A stretch of DNA of 52,262 nucleotides, from positions 1 through 52,262 of the forward strand of contig NZ_NRRU01000028.1 in the NCBI RefSeq assembly GCF_016583785.1. The letters are read 5' to 3'. This stretch comes from Rubrivivax gelatinosus. GTDB lineage: Bacteria; Pseudomonadota; Gammaproteobacteria; Burkholderiales; Burkholderiaceae_C. Positions 1 to 7,324 of this stretch are shown piece by piece. Both the position numbers and the translations under genes were made by a program. Below the pieces are notes generated by a model. It did not search any database. It was not told the DNA's origin and was given only the letters and a program-made list of their open reading frames with translations. Position 1 is the stretch's first letter. Every line of letters begins with the position of its first letter.

Positions 1-1882
1 GTTGGGGGCGGCCTAGCAGGAAGCCTTGCAGTTCGTCGCAGCCGTGCGTGGCCAGGGCCTGGCGCTGGGCTTCGGTTTCGACGCCTTCGGCGGTGACGCG
101 CATGCCCAGGGCGTGCGCCATCGAGACCACCGAGCCGACGATGACGCCGACCTTGGCGTCGCCGGCGAGGTTGTGCGTGAACTCGCGGTCGAGCTTGACC
201 CGGTCCAGCGGGAAACGCCACAGGTGCGCCAGGCTCGAGTAGCCGGTGCCGAAGTCGTCCATCGCGATGCGCACGCCCAGCGCCCGCAGCGCGTGCAGCG
301 CCTGCAGCACGGGCTCGGTGCGCGCCATCAGCAGCGACTCGGTGATCTCCAGCTCCAGCCGCGCCGGCGCCAGGCCGGAGCGGGCCAGCGCGTGCGCCAC
401 GGTCTCGACGATGGCGCCGTCGCGGCGGAACTGCGCCGGGCTCAGGTTCACCGCCACCGTCAGCTCGTCCGGCCAGCCGGCGGCCTCGGCGCAGGCAGCG
501 TGCAGCACCCAGGTGCCCAGCTCCTCGATCAGCCCGGTTTGCTCGGCCAGCGCGATGAAGGTCGTCGGCGGCACGAACCCGCGCTCGGGGTGCGGCCAGC
601 GCGCCAGCGCCTCGTAGCCGACGATGCGGCCGCTGGCCGCTTCCTGCAGCGGCTGGAAGTGCAGCGCCAGGCTGTTGCCGGCGAGCGCGTCGCGCAGCTC
701 GACACCCAGCCGGCGGCGGCGCTGCAGCTCGTCGTCCAGGCGCGCGTCGTAGAAGCGGAAAGCCCCCCGGCCGTCGGCCTTGGCGCGCGCCAGCGCGAGG
801 TCGGCGTGCTGCACCAGCTTGTCGGCGCCATCGCCGTCGACGCCGTGCAGCGCGATGCCGATGCTGGCGCCGACCTCGCAGCTGCGGCCGGCCAGCGCGT
901 AGGGCTGCTTCAGGCTGTCGACGATGCGCTGCGCCAGGCCGGCCAGCGCCTCGGCGTCGGCGGTGTCGGCGAGCACCGCGAACTCGTCGCTGCCCAGGCG
1001 CGCGACGAGGTCGCCGCTGCGCACCATCGCGCGCAGCCGCGCCGCCACCTGGCGCAGCAACGCGTCGCCGGCACCGCGGCCCAGCCACTCGTTGAACTCG
1101 CGGAAGCGGTCCAGGTCCAGGCACAGCACCGCCACCCCGGCACCGGGGCGCTGCGTCGCGCGCTGCAGCGCGACGACGAAGCTGGCGCGGTTGAGCGCGC
1201 CGGTCAGCGGGTCGTGCTGCGCCAGATAGTCCATGTGCTCGCGCGCGCTGCGTTCGCCGCGCGCGTGGCTGCGCCACAGCAGCAGCCCGGCCAGGCCGAC
1301 ACCGAGCAGCCCGGCGAGCGCGGTGAAGCCGGCGGCCATGGCCGAGCGTGTCGTCACCGCGGCGATCTCGTCGAGGTCGACGTGGACCTCGGCGGCACCG
1401 AGCGGGCCGGACTCGCCGCCGACCGGCAGCCAGACCTCGGCCCGCACCGCGGCGCGGTCGTCGCCGCTGCGATGCAGCTGCACCGACGCGGCGCCGCCAG
1501 CGAGCAGACGGCGCACGCGTGCGGCCGCGTCCGCGGGCGCCGCGCCCGGCAGGTCCTGCGAAGCCAGCGTCGCACGGCCGTCGACGGCGTAGAGGCGAAA
1601 AGCGTAGACGCCGGTGGCGCCGCGCAGGCCGGCCAGCGGCAGCAGTGCACGCGGTGCCGGCGCCGGCCCGAACAGGCTGTCGGCGCGCGGCACGGCGCGG
1701 CCGAGCTGCTGCGTCCAGCCGCGCGCCACGCGCGTGGCGTCTTCCTCGAGGTGGCGCTCGGCGATGCCGTGCAGGCGCAGCGCGACGAGCAGGGTGGCCA
1801 GTGCCAGCACCGCCGTCCACAGCGCCACCGCCCGTCCCAGCGACAGGCGCGCGAAATGCTCGCGCTGCGGCGGGCTCAGCAT
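1..1882 (-). CDS. Membrane-bound GGDEF-EAL protein (C-terminus cut by window edge)
   Basis: Cyclic-di-GMP turnover protein, 627 codons visible, running off the left edge. A first membrane helix lies at about residues 14-36, then a presumed periplasmic region, a second helix at about 178-200, a GGDEF domain and an EAL domain. The GGDEF signature reads RLGSDEF (GSDEF at 297-301), so the second glycine is replaced by serine. The EAL domain looks intact: YEALARW with EAL at 424-426, then DDFGTGYSSL at about 541. This suggests a phosphodiesterase with a weak or regulatory GGDEF domain (inference). The start overlaps the stop of the upstream pilin gene by 7 bases, so it is probably translationally coupled and last in the ycgR-pilin operon. 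Confidence 0.85.
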   Translation of the reverse strand, partial: MLSPPQREHFARLSLGRAVALWTAVLALATLLVALRLHGIAERHLEEDATRVARGWTQQLGRAVPRADSLFGPAPAPRALLPLAGLRGATGVYAFRLYAVDGRATLASQDLPGAAPADAAARVRRLLAGGAASVQLHRSGDDRAAVRAEVWLPVGGESGPLGAAEVHVDLDEIAAVTTRSAMAAGFTALAGLLGVGLAGLLLWRSHARGERSAREHMDYLAQHDPLTGALNRASFVVALQRATQRPGAGVAVLCLDLDRFREFNEWLGRGAGDALLRQVAARLRAMVRSGDLVARLGSDEFAVLADTADAEALAGLAQRIVDSLKQPYALAGRSCEVGASIGIALHGVDGDGADKLVQHADLALARAKADGRGAFRFYDARLDDELQRRRRLGVELRDALAGNSLALHFQPLQEAASGRIVGYEALARWPHPERGFVPPTTFIALAEQTGLIEELGTWVLHAACAEAAGWPDELTVAVNLSPAQFRRDGAIVETVAHALARSGLAPARLELEITESLLMARTEPVLQALHALRALGVRIAMDDFGTGYSSLAHLWRFPLDRVKLDREFTHNLAGDAKVGVIVGSVVSMAHALGMRVTAEGVETEAQRQALATHGCDELQGFLLGRPQ

Positions 1883-2370
1883 GCGGGGTAGCCGGGCACG
1901 CCGCCTGCGGGGGAGCAGATGCGCGAGCGGCCGAGCGGCGACATCGACACCTCCAGGCGTTCACCGCGCGCGGATTCGAAGACGGCCGGCGCCACCTGCG
2001 CCTGGGTTTCGCCGTTGGCTTCCAGGCGCGCCGACGCGGCTTCGAGCAGCCGGATGCCGCCGTGTTCGGCGGCGGTCTCGTATTTCAGCTGGCAGCTGTG
2101 CGCGACCGCGCAGCCGCAGCCGGGCTGCGAGGCGATCGCCCAGCACCAGTCGGCGCCGGCGTGCACGTCCAGGTGCAGCGCCTGGCCCCGGCGCGCCGCC
2201 TCGAGCCGGGCGTCCGCGATGTCGGCGGCCAGCGTCTCGGCGGCGTAACGCAGCCGCGCGCGTTCGACGGCGCCGCCGAAGGAGGGCGCGGCCAGCGAGG
2301 CGAGCAGCGCCAGCAGCGCCAGCGCGATCATCGTCTCCAGCAGCGTGAGGCCGCGCGTGGCTTGTCTCAT
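1876..2370 (-). CDS. GspH/FimT-type pseudopilin or minor pilin
   Basis: 164-residue protein with a class III prepilin signal: a short basic leader (MRQATRG), the cleavage site G|LTLLE with the usual Glu at mature position 5, and a hydrophobic helix of about 20 residues ending in APSF. The C-terminal part has several cysteines (WCW, CGCAVAHSC, SRIC, final C), as in disulfide-stabilised minor pilins. It would be processed by PilD and initiate or cap a type IV pilus or type II secretion pseudopilus. Its ATG overlaps the stop of the upstream pilin gene by 4 bases. No pilus assembly genes lie in this window, so the machine it serves must be elsewhere. Confidence 0.75.
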   Translation of the reverse strand: MRQATRGLTLLETMIALALLALLASLAAPSFGGAVERARLRYAAETLAADIADARLEAARRGQALHLDVHAGADWCWAIASQPGCGCAVAHSCQLKYETAAEHGGIRLLEAASARLEANGETQAQVAPAVFESARGERLEVSMSPLGRSRICSPAGGVPGYPAC

Positions 2371-2789
2371 CTGTTCCAGCAGCGGCGGTTGGGGCCGGAG
2401 CGGGCGAAGCCGCTGTCGACGGCGAGCGTGAGCGGCGCGCAGTCGGCGTCGCCGGCCTGGGGGCCGCCCGCGGCGGGCGTGGCCAGGGCGCGATAGCGCA
2501 CCGCGGACTCGGCCTCGACCGTCAGCGTGTAGTGGCCGGCCTCGCTGCGGGTGCCGATGCGCAGCGCCTCCAGCGTCGCGGCGTAGTGGCCGTGTTCGTC
2601 GCGGTAGCGTTCCTGCGCCGCCTGCAGCCGCGTCAGCGCCTGCACCGCGTCGACGCGCCGCGCCTTCATCAGGCTGCCCTGCCAGCTGGGCAGGGCGATG
2701 CCGGCGAGGATGCCGGTGATGGCGCAGGCCGACATCACGTCGATCAGGCTGAAGCCGCGCGCGGCGCGACCGGTGCGTCGTGTGTTCAC
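2367..2789 (-). CDS. Type IV pilin-like protein (PilE family)
   Basis: 140-residue pilin-like protein starting at a GTG that overlaps the ycgR stop by 4 bases. The leader (VNTRRTGRAARG) is followed by G|FSLID and a hydrophobic helix ending in ALPSW, then a PilE-like alpha-1 continuation (KARRVDAVQALTRLQAAQE) and the ERYRDEHGHYAATL segment common in PilE-type minor pilins. Two cysteines near the end (DADC, RRCWNR) could form the D-region disulfide. Mature position 5 is Asp rather than the near-invariant Glu, though acidity is kept. It is coupled to ycgR upstream and to the FimT-like gene downstream. Start choice rests on the overlap and the prepilin motif; a longer frame upstream is only ycgR read out of phase. 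Confidence 0.75.
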   Translation of the reverse strand: MNTRRTGRAARGFSLIDVMSACAITGILAGIALPSWQGSLMKARRVDAVQALTRLQAAQERYRDEHGHYAATLEALRIGTRSEAGHYTLTVEAESAVRYRALATPAAGGPQAGDADCAPLTLAVDSGFARSGPNRRCWNR

Positions 2790-3544
2790 AGCGACATCAG
2801 CCGGCGCCGCTTCTGCGTCACGTCGATCCAGTGCTGCAGCGCGCGCTGCGTGCCCGGCGCCAGCGCCGCCCACTCGCAGCCCAGGCGCACGCCCTGGACG
2901 TCGGCGGGCAGGGCGGTGACGTGGCGCAGCGCCAGCGTGGTCGTGAACCGGGTCTCGACGTCGAGTTCGATCTGGACGTCGGCGATCAGGATGCCCGCGG
3001 CCATGGCCGGCACGTCGTGCGGCAGCAGCAGCGCGCAGCCGCCGGCGCTGATGTCGATGACGCGCAGCGCCAGCGCCATGTCCGGGATCGACGGGTGGCG
3101 CAGGCGTGCCGTCGGCGCCTGGCGGCCGTGCGGACGCACGCGGTAGGCGCCGCGGCGCTGGAAGCGGTAGAGCGCCCGCGGGATCTCCGCCTGCAGCGCG
3201 CAGGCGCGCGCGCCGCGCACCAGCAGCAGGCCCTGCAGTTCGAATTGCAGCTTGATGCTGTCGAGGTAGGCGACGGCGACGGCCTCGTCGGCCTCGACCA
3301 GGCTCTGCAGCCCCGGAATGCCTTCGTCGGCGCTGAAAGCCAGGCGGCCGGCGCCGGCGTCGACCGACCACAGCGTCGTCGTCAGGCCGGTGCCGTCGGG
3401 CGCGTTCAGGTGCACCGGGATGCTGCCGTCGCAGAGCTGGCGCAGCAGCGCCTGCAGCTCGCGCGGGTGGTCGACGCGGAACTCGGACCACCGGTCGGTC
3501 GAGCCGTCGCTGTCGAGATCGGCAGGGCGGGTGTCCTGGAACAT
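2786..3544 (-). CDS. ycgR: Flagellar brake protein YcgR (PilZ domain)
   Basis: 252-residue c-di-GMP receptor expected to slow or bias the flagellar motor. The N-terminal half is YcgR-N-like (SEFRVDHPRELQALLRQLCDGSIPVHL). The C-terminal PilZ domain carries RRGAYRV, matching the RxxxR ligand motif, and later DISAGGCAL, matching the D/NxSxxG motif. Both ligand-binding elements therefore look intact. An in-frame TTG eight codons upstream is possible, but ATG at 3544 begins just before the conserved part. It lies downstream of fliT on the same strand, past a GC-rich palindrome, and is coupled by a 4-base overlap to the pilin-like gene. Confidence 0.88.
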   Translation of the reverse strand: MFQDTRPADLDSDGSTDRWSEFRVDHPRELQALLRQLCDGSIPVHLNAPDGTGLTTTLWSVDAGAGRLAFSADEGIPGLQSLVEADEAVAVAYLDSIKLQFELQGLLLVRGARACALQAEIPRALYRFQRRGAYRVRPHGRQAPTARLRHPSIPDMALALRVIDISAGGCALLLPHDVPAMAAGILIADVQIELDVETRFTTTLALRHVTALPADVQGVRLGCEWAALAPGTQRALQHWIDVTQKRRRLMSL

Positions 3545-3568
3545 GTCGCTTGATTCTCGAAACGGCAA

Positions 3569-3586
3569 CCGCCGCCCGGGCGGCGG
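3569..3586 (-). terminator. Palindrome after fliT, possible weak terminator
   Basis: An 18-base perfect GC palindrome (CCGCCGCCC/GGGCGGCGG) sits between the fliT stop and the ycgR start. The following minus-strand sequence has only a short, interrupted T run. It may partly separate ycgR and the pilin genes from fliST, or act as a processing site. Confidence 0.4.
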
Positions 3587-3602
3587 CGGAAAAGGAGGGT
3601 GT

Positions 3603-3902
3603 TCAGTGCAGCGTCTTCTGGCGGCCGGCCAGCGTGTCGTCCAGGTCCTGCAGCCAGGGCTCCGCCAGGTGCCGGATCTCGGCGTCGTTGATCAGGATGC
3701 GCTGCATGATGCGCGACTTGGCCTTGGCCGCCTCCGCGTCCAGCGAGGCTTCGCGGGCAGCATGTTTGAGCTGGCTGATCAGCAGCACGCAGGCGCCCTC
3801 GAGCTTGACGACCTCGTCCCAGTTGCCGGCCTTGGCGGCGGACAGCATGTCCGCGCTCGCCTGCTCGATGGCCTCGTAGTACTTCAGGAGGTCGGTGTTC
3901 AT
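3603..3902 (-). CDS. fliT: Flagellar export chaperone FliT
   Basis: 99-residue, largely alpha-helical protein (LLKYYEAIEQASADML...AKAGNWDEVVKLEGAC...LLISQLK) with the length and pattern of FliT, the cytoplasmic chaperone for the filament cap protein FliD. In enterobacteria FliT also antagonises FlhDC. It follows fliS by 33 bases on the same strand, the standard fliST arrangement, and would be read from the sigma-28 promoter upstream of fliS. The family is weakly conserved in sequence, so context carries part of the call. Confidence 0.85.
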   Translation of the reverse strand: MNTDLLKYYEAIEQASADMLSAAKAGNWDEVVKLEGACVLLISQLKHAAREASLDAEAAKAKSRIMQRILINDAEIRHLAEPWLQDLDDTLAGRQKTLH

Positions 3903-3935
3903 CGGAAGGGTCCTTTGGATGGCAGGGTCGGCCGT

Positions 3936-4367
3936 TCAGCCCCGGCCGGTGGCGCCGACCTTGTCGCCGATCGCCGACCAGGCCTCGCGCAGCGGCTGTA
4001 TCAGGCGCTGGCATTCGTCGAGGATGTTCTCGTCGTTGCGGAGGTTGGCCTGCGTCAGGCGCAGTTCGAGGTAGGCGTAGAGGTCGTTCAGGTCCTGCGC
4101 CAGCGCGCCGCCGGCCTTCAGGTCCAGGCTGCCGCGCAGGCCTTCGCCGACGATGCGCAGCGCACGCTGGATACCGCGGTTCTTGCGTTCGATCTGGCCC
4201 GTGCGCATGCCCCCGCGGGCCTGGGCGACGGCGTCCATGTAGCCTTCGAACAGCATGTTGACCAGCTGGTGCGGCGAGGCGCCGCTGACGCCGGTTTCGG
4301 CGCCGATGTGCCGATAGGCGTTGGCGAACTGCTGCGGGCGGGCATACGCGGTGGCGGTGCTGAACAT
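3936..4367 (-). CDS. fliS: Flagellin export chaperone FliS
   Basis: 143-residue FliS, which binds the C-terminal helices of flagellin in the cytoplasm and prevents premature polymerisation. Family hallmarks are visible: the N-terminal AYRHIGAETGVSGASPHQLVNMLFEGYMD segment and the C-terminal DLYAYLELRLTQANLRND helix. The length is typical. It is the first gene of a fliS-fliT unit with a near-consensus sigma-28 promoter about 40 bases upstream. There is no clear Shine-Dalgarno sequence before the ATG. Confidence 0.95.
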   Translation of the reverse strand: MFSTATAYARPQQFANAYRHIGAETGVSGASPHQLVNMLFEGYMDAVAQARGGMRTGQIERKNRGIQRALRIVGEGLRGSLDLKAGGALAQDLNDLYAYLELRLTQANLRNDENILDECQRLIQPLREAWSAIGDKVGATGRG

Positions 4368-4406
4368 GGTGTGGTTCGGAAAGGGGAATCAGCGACAGTG
4401 ACGGAT

Positions 4407-4433
4407 TTATCGGCTGGTCCGGCACGCACTTGA
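4407..4433 (-). promoter_or_regulatory. Sigma-28 (FliA) promoter of fliS
   Basis: On the minus strand, TCAAGTGC, 11 bases, GCCGATAA. The -10 element matches the sigma-28 consensus exactly and the spacing is ideal. It lies about 40 bases upstream of fliS. Confidence 0.85.
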
Positions 4434-4499
4434 GGCGGAAAAACCGCCGGCCGGGCGGCGCTGTTGCTCACCTGGGCCGCACACCGGCTCCACAAGGCC

Positions 4500-4536
4500 G
4501 ACGGCCCCGCCCCGCAGCGAGCGGGACGGGGCCGTC
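4500..4536 (-). terminator. Hairpin after fliD
   Basis: A strong stem of GACGGCCCCG with CGGGGCCGTC, extended by an inner CCCGC/GCGGG, lies just past the fliD stop on the minus strand. There is no long T run, but it separates fliD from the fliS promoter. Confidence 0.65.
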
Positions 4537-4553
4537 GGGGCGGCCAGCGGCTT

Positions 4554-5999
4554 TTAGTTGTTCGAGTTGTTCAGCGCCGTGAGCTGCTGGCTGACGTAGT
4601 TCGACAGGCCCGACAGCGAGGCCATGCTCGCGTCCAGCGCCTGGTACTGGCGGCGGATGCGGGCCTCGGTCAGCGCGAGCCGGGTCTCCATCGCCGTCTG
4701 GCTCTTGTCGTTGGTCTCGATCTGGTTCTTCAGGCCGTCGCTGCGCGACGTCAACAGCCCCTCGGAGCTGAGCACGATGTTGCCCAGGTCGCGGAAGCGG
4801 TCCATGAAGCCCGAGCTGGCGCTGTCGCTGCCGTCGGCGGCGAAGAGCTTGCGCAGCTCGTCGCGGTTGCCGGTGAGCGCGTTCTTCAGCTTGGTGTCCT
4901 TGACTTCCAGCAGGCCGTTGGCGTCCATCGAGATGCCGATGTCGGACAGCCTCGAGTACACCGACGAGGCCGTGCTGCCTTCGTTGATGACGCCGCGCAG
5001 CTGCATCAGCAGGTTGCCGGTGGTGCGGTCGCCCTGCAGCGTGCCGCCGCTCTTGGCGGTCTCGTCGTACTTGGTCTGCTCCTTGATGTAGCCGGCCAGC
5101 GTGTTGAACGCCGAGACGAAGGTGTCGACGGCCTTGAGCACGGCGTCGTCGTCGGCGGTGACGGCGACCGCGACGTCGCTGGTCGTCACCTTGTTCAGCG
5201 TCAGCGTCATGCCGTCGGCGATGTTCTTCAACGTGTTGTTCGACGAGGACACCGCGATGCCGTTGATCGTCGCCAGCGCGTTGACCGCCGTCTGGTTGCG
5301 CGTCATCGGCGACGTGGCGGTGGCGCTGTAGGCCAGGGCCGACAGCCCAGTGGCGGCGTCGCCGTCGTCGGTGGTCTCGGTGGCGGTGATGCGGAACGCG
5401 TTCTCGGCGCCGGTCTCGGTCGAGCGCAGCGCCAGCCGTGCGCCGCTGGCGTCGTTGATGATGCTGGCTGTGACGCCGGTCTTGGACGCGTTGATCTTGT
5501 CGCGGATCTTCTCCAGCGTGTCCTCGCCCTCGCCGATCGTCAGCGTCACCGGCGTGCTGCCGCTCTTGGCGTTGAAGCCGGTGGGCGTGGGCTCGCCGGT
5601 CCAGCTGCCGAGCTCGATCTTGAGCGTGCCGGTACCGAAGGTGGCCTTGGACGACGAGAAGACCTGGCTCGAGACGGTCTGCGCGCCGGCGAGCTGCTGC
5701 ACGCGGACGGCGTAGTTGCCGACCGTCGCGCCGGTCTCGGTGCTCACCGTCACCGAACTGGTGTCGGCGCTGGTCGCGGCGGTCTGCTTCCACAGCAGCA
5801 CCGAGGACATCGCGTTGGCCGCGTCCTTCATCGCCGAGGTATAGCTGGTGAGCTGGCCGATCGCCGACAGCTTGGTCTGCAGCGAGGTTTCGGACTTCTG
5901 CAGCAGGTTCAGCGGGCGCTTCTCGAGCGCCATCAGCTGGCTGACGATCGATTCGACGTCGAGGCCGCTGCCGACACCGGTGGATGTGATCGTTGCCAT
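4554..5999 (-). CDS. fliD: Flagellar filament cap protein FliD
   Basis: 481-residue hook-associated protein 2, which caps the filament tip and guides flagellin folding. The N-terminus (MATITSTGVGSGLDVESIVSQLMALEKRPLNLL) is diagnostic. The C-terminal region (LASRSD-like turn, then MEARL-type helix and YVSQQLTALNNSNN) also matches. The gene has its own sigma-28 promoter about 30 bases upstream and a good ribosome site (GAGGAG). It is flanked by strong hairpins on both sides, so it is probably transcribed alone. It is exported by the flagellar type III system with FliT as chaperone. Confidence 0.96.
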   Translation of the reverse strand: MATITSTGVGSGLDVESIVSQLMALEKRPLNLLQKSETSLQTKLSAIGQLTSYTSAMKDAANAMSSVLLWKQTAATSADTSSVTVSTETGATVGNYAVRVQQLAGAQTVSSQVFSSSKATFGTGTLKIELGSWTGEPTPTGFNAKSGSTPVTLTIGEGEDTLEKIRDKINASKTGVTASIINDASGARLALRSTETGAENAFRITATETTDDGDAATGLSALAYSATATSPMTRNQTAVNALATINGIAVSSSNNTLKNIADGMTLTLNKVTTSDVAVAVTADDDAVLKAVDTFVSAFNTLAGYIKEQTKYDETAKSGGTLQGDRTTGNLLMQLRGVINEGSTASSVYSRLSDIGISMDANGLLEVKDTKLKNALTGNRDELRKLFAADGSDSASSGFMDRFRDLGNIVLSSEGLLTSRSDGLKNQIETNDKSQTAMETRLALTEARIRRQYQALDASMASLSGLSNYVSQQLTALNNSNN

Positions 6000-6024
6000 G
6001 AATACTCCTCGGGATGTCAGCGTG

Positions 6025-6051
6025 TCATCGGCCGACGGGGGGTGAACTTGA
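6025..6051 (-). promoter_or_regulatory. Sigma-28 promoter of fliD
   Basis: Minus strand: TCAAGTTC, 11 bases, GCCGATGA, ending 25 bases before the fliD ATG. Confidence 0.82.
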
Positions 6052-6081
6052 GGGTCCGGCCGCGGCCGGTGCCCAAGGCAT

Positions 6082-6128
6082 CACGCCGTACGGCGCCGGG
6101 CGCGCTGCGCCCGCCGCGGTACGGCGTG
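6082..6128. terminator. Large hairpin in fliC1-fliD spacer
   Basis: A 10-bp outer stem (CACGCCGTAC with GTACGGCGTG) encloses an inner stem (GGGCGC-GCT-GCGCCC). It sits between the fliC1 terminator and the fliD promoter and may block read-through from the flagellins. Confidence 0.5.
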
Positions 6129-6181
6129 TGCGGGCCGGGCTCAGCCGTCGCGCGTGAAATCGCGCTCCGGCCTGAGCCAGG

Positions 6182-6207
6182 CGTGCGGGGCCTTCCGGCC
6201 CCGCACG
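6182..6207 (-). terminator. Hairpin terminator of fliC1
   Basis: An 11-bp perfect stem (CGTGCGGGGCC with GGCCCCGCACG) with a 4-base loop lies 8 bases beyond the fliC1 stop. Confidence 0.65.
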
Positions 6208-6214
6208 TCCAGGC

Positions 6215-7084
6215 TCAGCCCTGCAGCAGGCGCAGCACCTGCTGCGGCAGCTGGTTGGCCTGGGCGACCATCGCGTTGCCGGCCTGCTGCAGGATCTGGG
6301 CGCGGCTCAGGTTCGCGGTCTCGGCGGCGAAGTCGGCGTCCATGATGCGGCTGCGTGCTGCCGACTGGTTTTCCGACGAGACCATCAGGTTGGAGATGAC
6401 GGCGTCGAAGCGGCTCTGCGAGGCGCCCAGCGTCGCGCGTTCGGAGTTGACCTTGTTGATCGCGTCGTCGATGCCGTCGATGACCAGGCCGATGTCGGTG
6501 ACGGTGGCGGCCGAGCCGATGGTCTTGCGCGTGCCGGCGACGTCGGCGTAGGTGCCGGCGATCGAGGTGATCTCGGTGGCCTGCGTCAGGTCCGAGGTCG
6601 TCAGCACGATGGTGTCGTCGTCGGTGGTGTTGGCGCCGACCTGGAATGTCAGCGACGCGGCCTCCGAGCCGAGGATGTGCTTGCCGTTGAAGGTGGTGCC
6701 GCCCAGCACGCGCTGGATTTCCTTGGCGAGCTCGCCGAACTCCTTGTCCAGCGACTCCTTGTCGTCGTCGGAGTTCGAGGCGTTGCGCGCCTGCACCGCC
6801 AGTTCACGCATGCGCTGCAGCGCGTCGCCGACCTTGCCCAGCGCCCCTTCGGCCGTCTGCGCCATCGAGATGCCGTCGTTGGCGTTGCGGATCGCGACGT
6901 TCATGCCGCGAACCTGGGCGTTCATGCGTTCGGCGATCGCGAGACCGGCGGCGTCGTCCTTGGCGCTGTTGACGCGCAGACCGGAGGACAGTCGCTGCAT
7001 CGATGTCGAGAGCGATGCCTGCGAGGTCGCGAGATTTCTCTGCGCGTTCAGCGAGGCCAAGTTCGTGTTGATGGTCTGCGGCAT
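6215..7084 (-). CDS. fliC: Flagellin 1 (first of three paralogues, nearest fliD)
   Basis: 289-residue flagellin. The N-terminal D0/D1 part (MPQTINTNLASLNAQRNL..., then SSGLRVNSAKDDAAGLAIAERM) and the C-terminal part (QQAGNAMVAQANQLPQQVLRLL) are canonical. The central surface region (about residues 145-205) is short and is where it differs most from its two neighbours, for example SAATVTDIGLVIDGID. There is no large D2/D3 domain. Ribosome site GAGGAG. It ends LLQG, while the other two end LLR. A hairpin terminator follows; the promoter is less clear than for the other flagellins. Exported with FliS and polymerised in the filament. Confidence 0.96.
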   Translation of the reverse strand: MPQTINTNLASLNAQRNLATSQASLSTSMQRLSSGLRVNSAKDDAAGLAIAERMNAQVRGMNVAIRNANDGISMAQTAEGALGKVGDALQRMRELAVQARNASNSDDDKESLDKEFGELAKEIQRVLGGTTFNGKHILGSEAASLTFQVGANTTDDDTIVLTTSDLTQATEITSIAGTYADVAGTRKTIGSAATVTDIGLVIDGIDDAINKVNSERATLGASQSRFDAVISNLMVSSENQSAARSRIMDADFAAETANLSRAQILQQAGNAMVAQANQLPQQVLRLLQG

Positions 7085-7202
7085 GTCGAGTGCTCCTCAG
7101 GTGGCGATGGCTTCCGGCCACCGCCCCGACCGTGAATCCGGGTGATCCGCCGCGAAAGGCGCGACAGGACATGGCTGGATTGTGCGAAGGGCTTGAGCCC
7201 GT

Positions 7203-7229
7203 CGATCGGCCGAAATGAGGCGGAATGAC
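7203..7229 (-). promoter_or_regulatory. Possible sigma-28 promoter of fliC1
   Basis: GTCATTCC, 11 bases, GCCGATCG on the minus strand. The -10 core GCCGAT fits, the -35 is poor. A second candidate -35 (TCAAGCCC, 7189-7196) lacks a good -10. Confidence 0.35.
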
Positions 7230-7256
7230 CGCGCAGTTCGGACCCCTGAACGCGGC

Positions 7257-7290
7257 GCGACCCCGGCGGGCGGGGCCCGACCGGGGTCGC
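7257..7290 (-). terminator. Hairpin after fliC2
   Basis: A 10-bp stem GCGACCCCGG / CCGGGGTCGC about 35 bases past the fliC2 stop on the minus strand, without a T run. Confidence 0.5.
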
Positions 7291-7324
7291 GTGGAGGCCT
7301 GCGGGGCGACGCCCCGGTGGCCGC

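Noticed and set aside
26..1891. 621-codon plus-strand frame
   Set aside because: Antisense to a GGDEF-EAL protein with clear motifs; composition is Arg/Gln/Ala-rich as expected of a GC3-driven shadow.
4464..6551. 695-codon plus-strand frame
   Set aside because: Antisense to fliD and part of fliC1; no domain recognisable.
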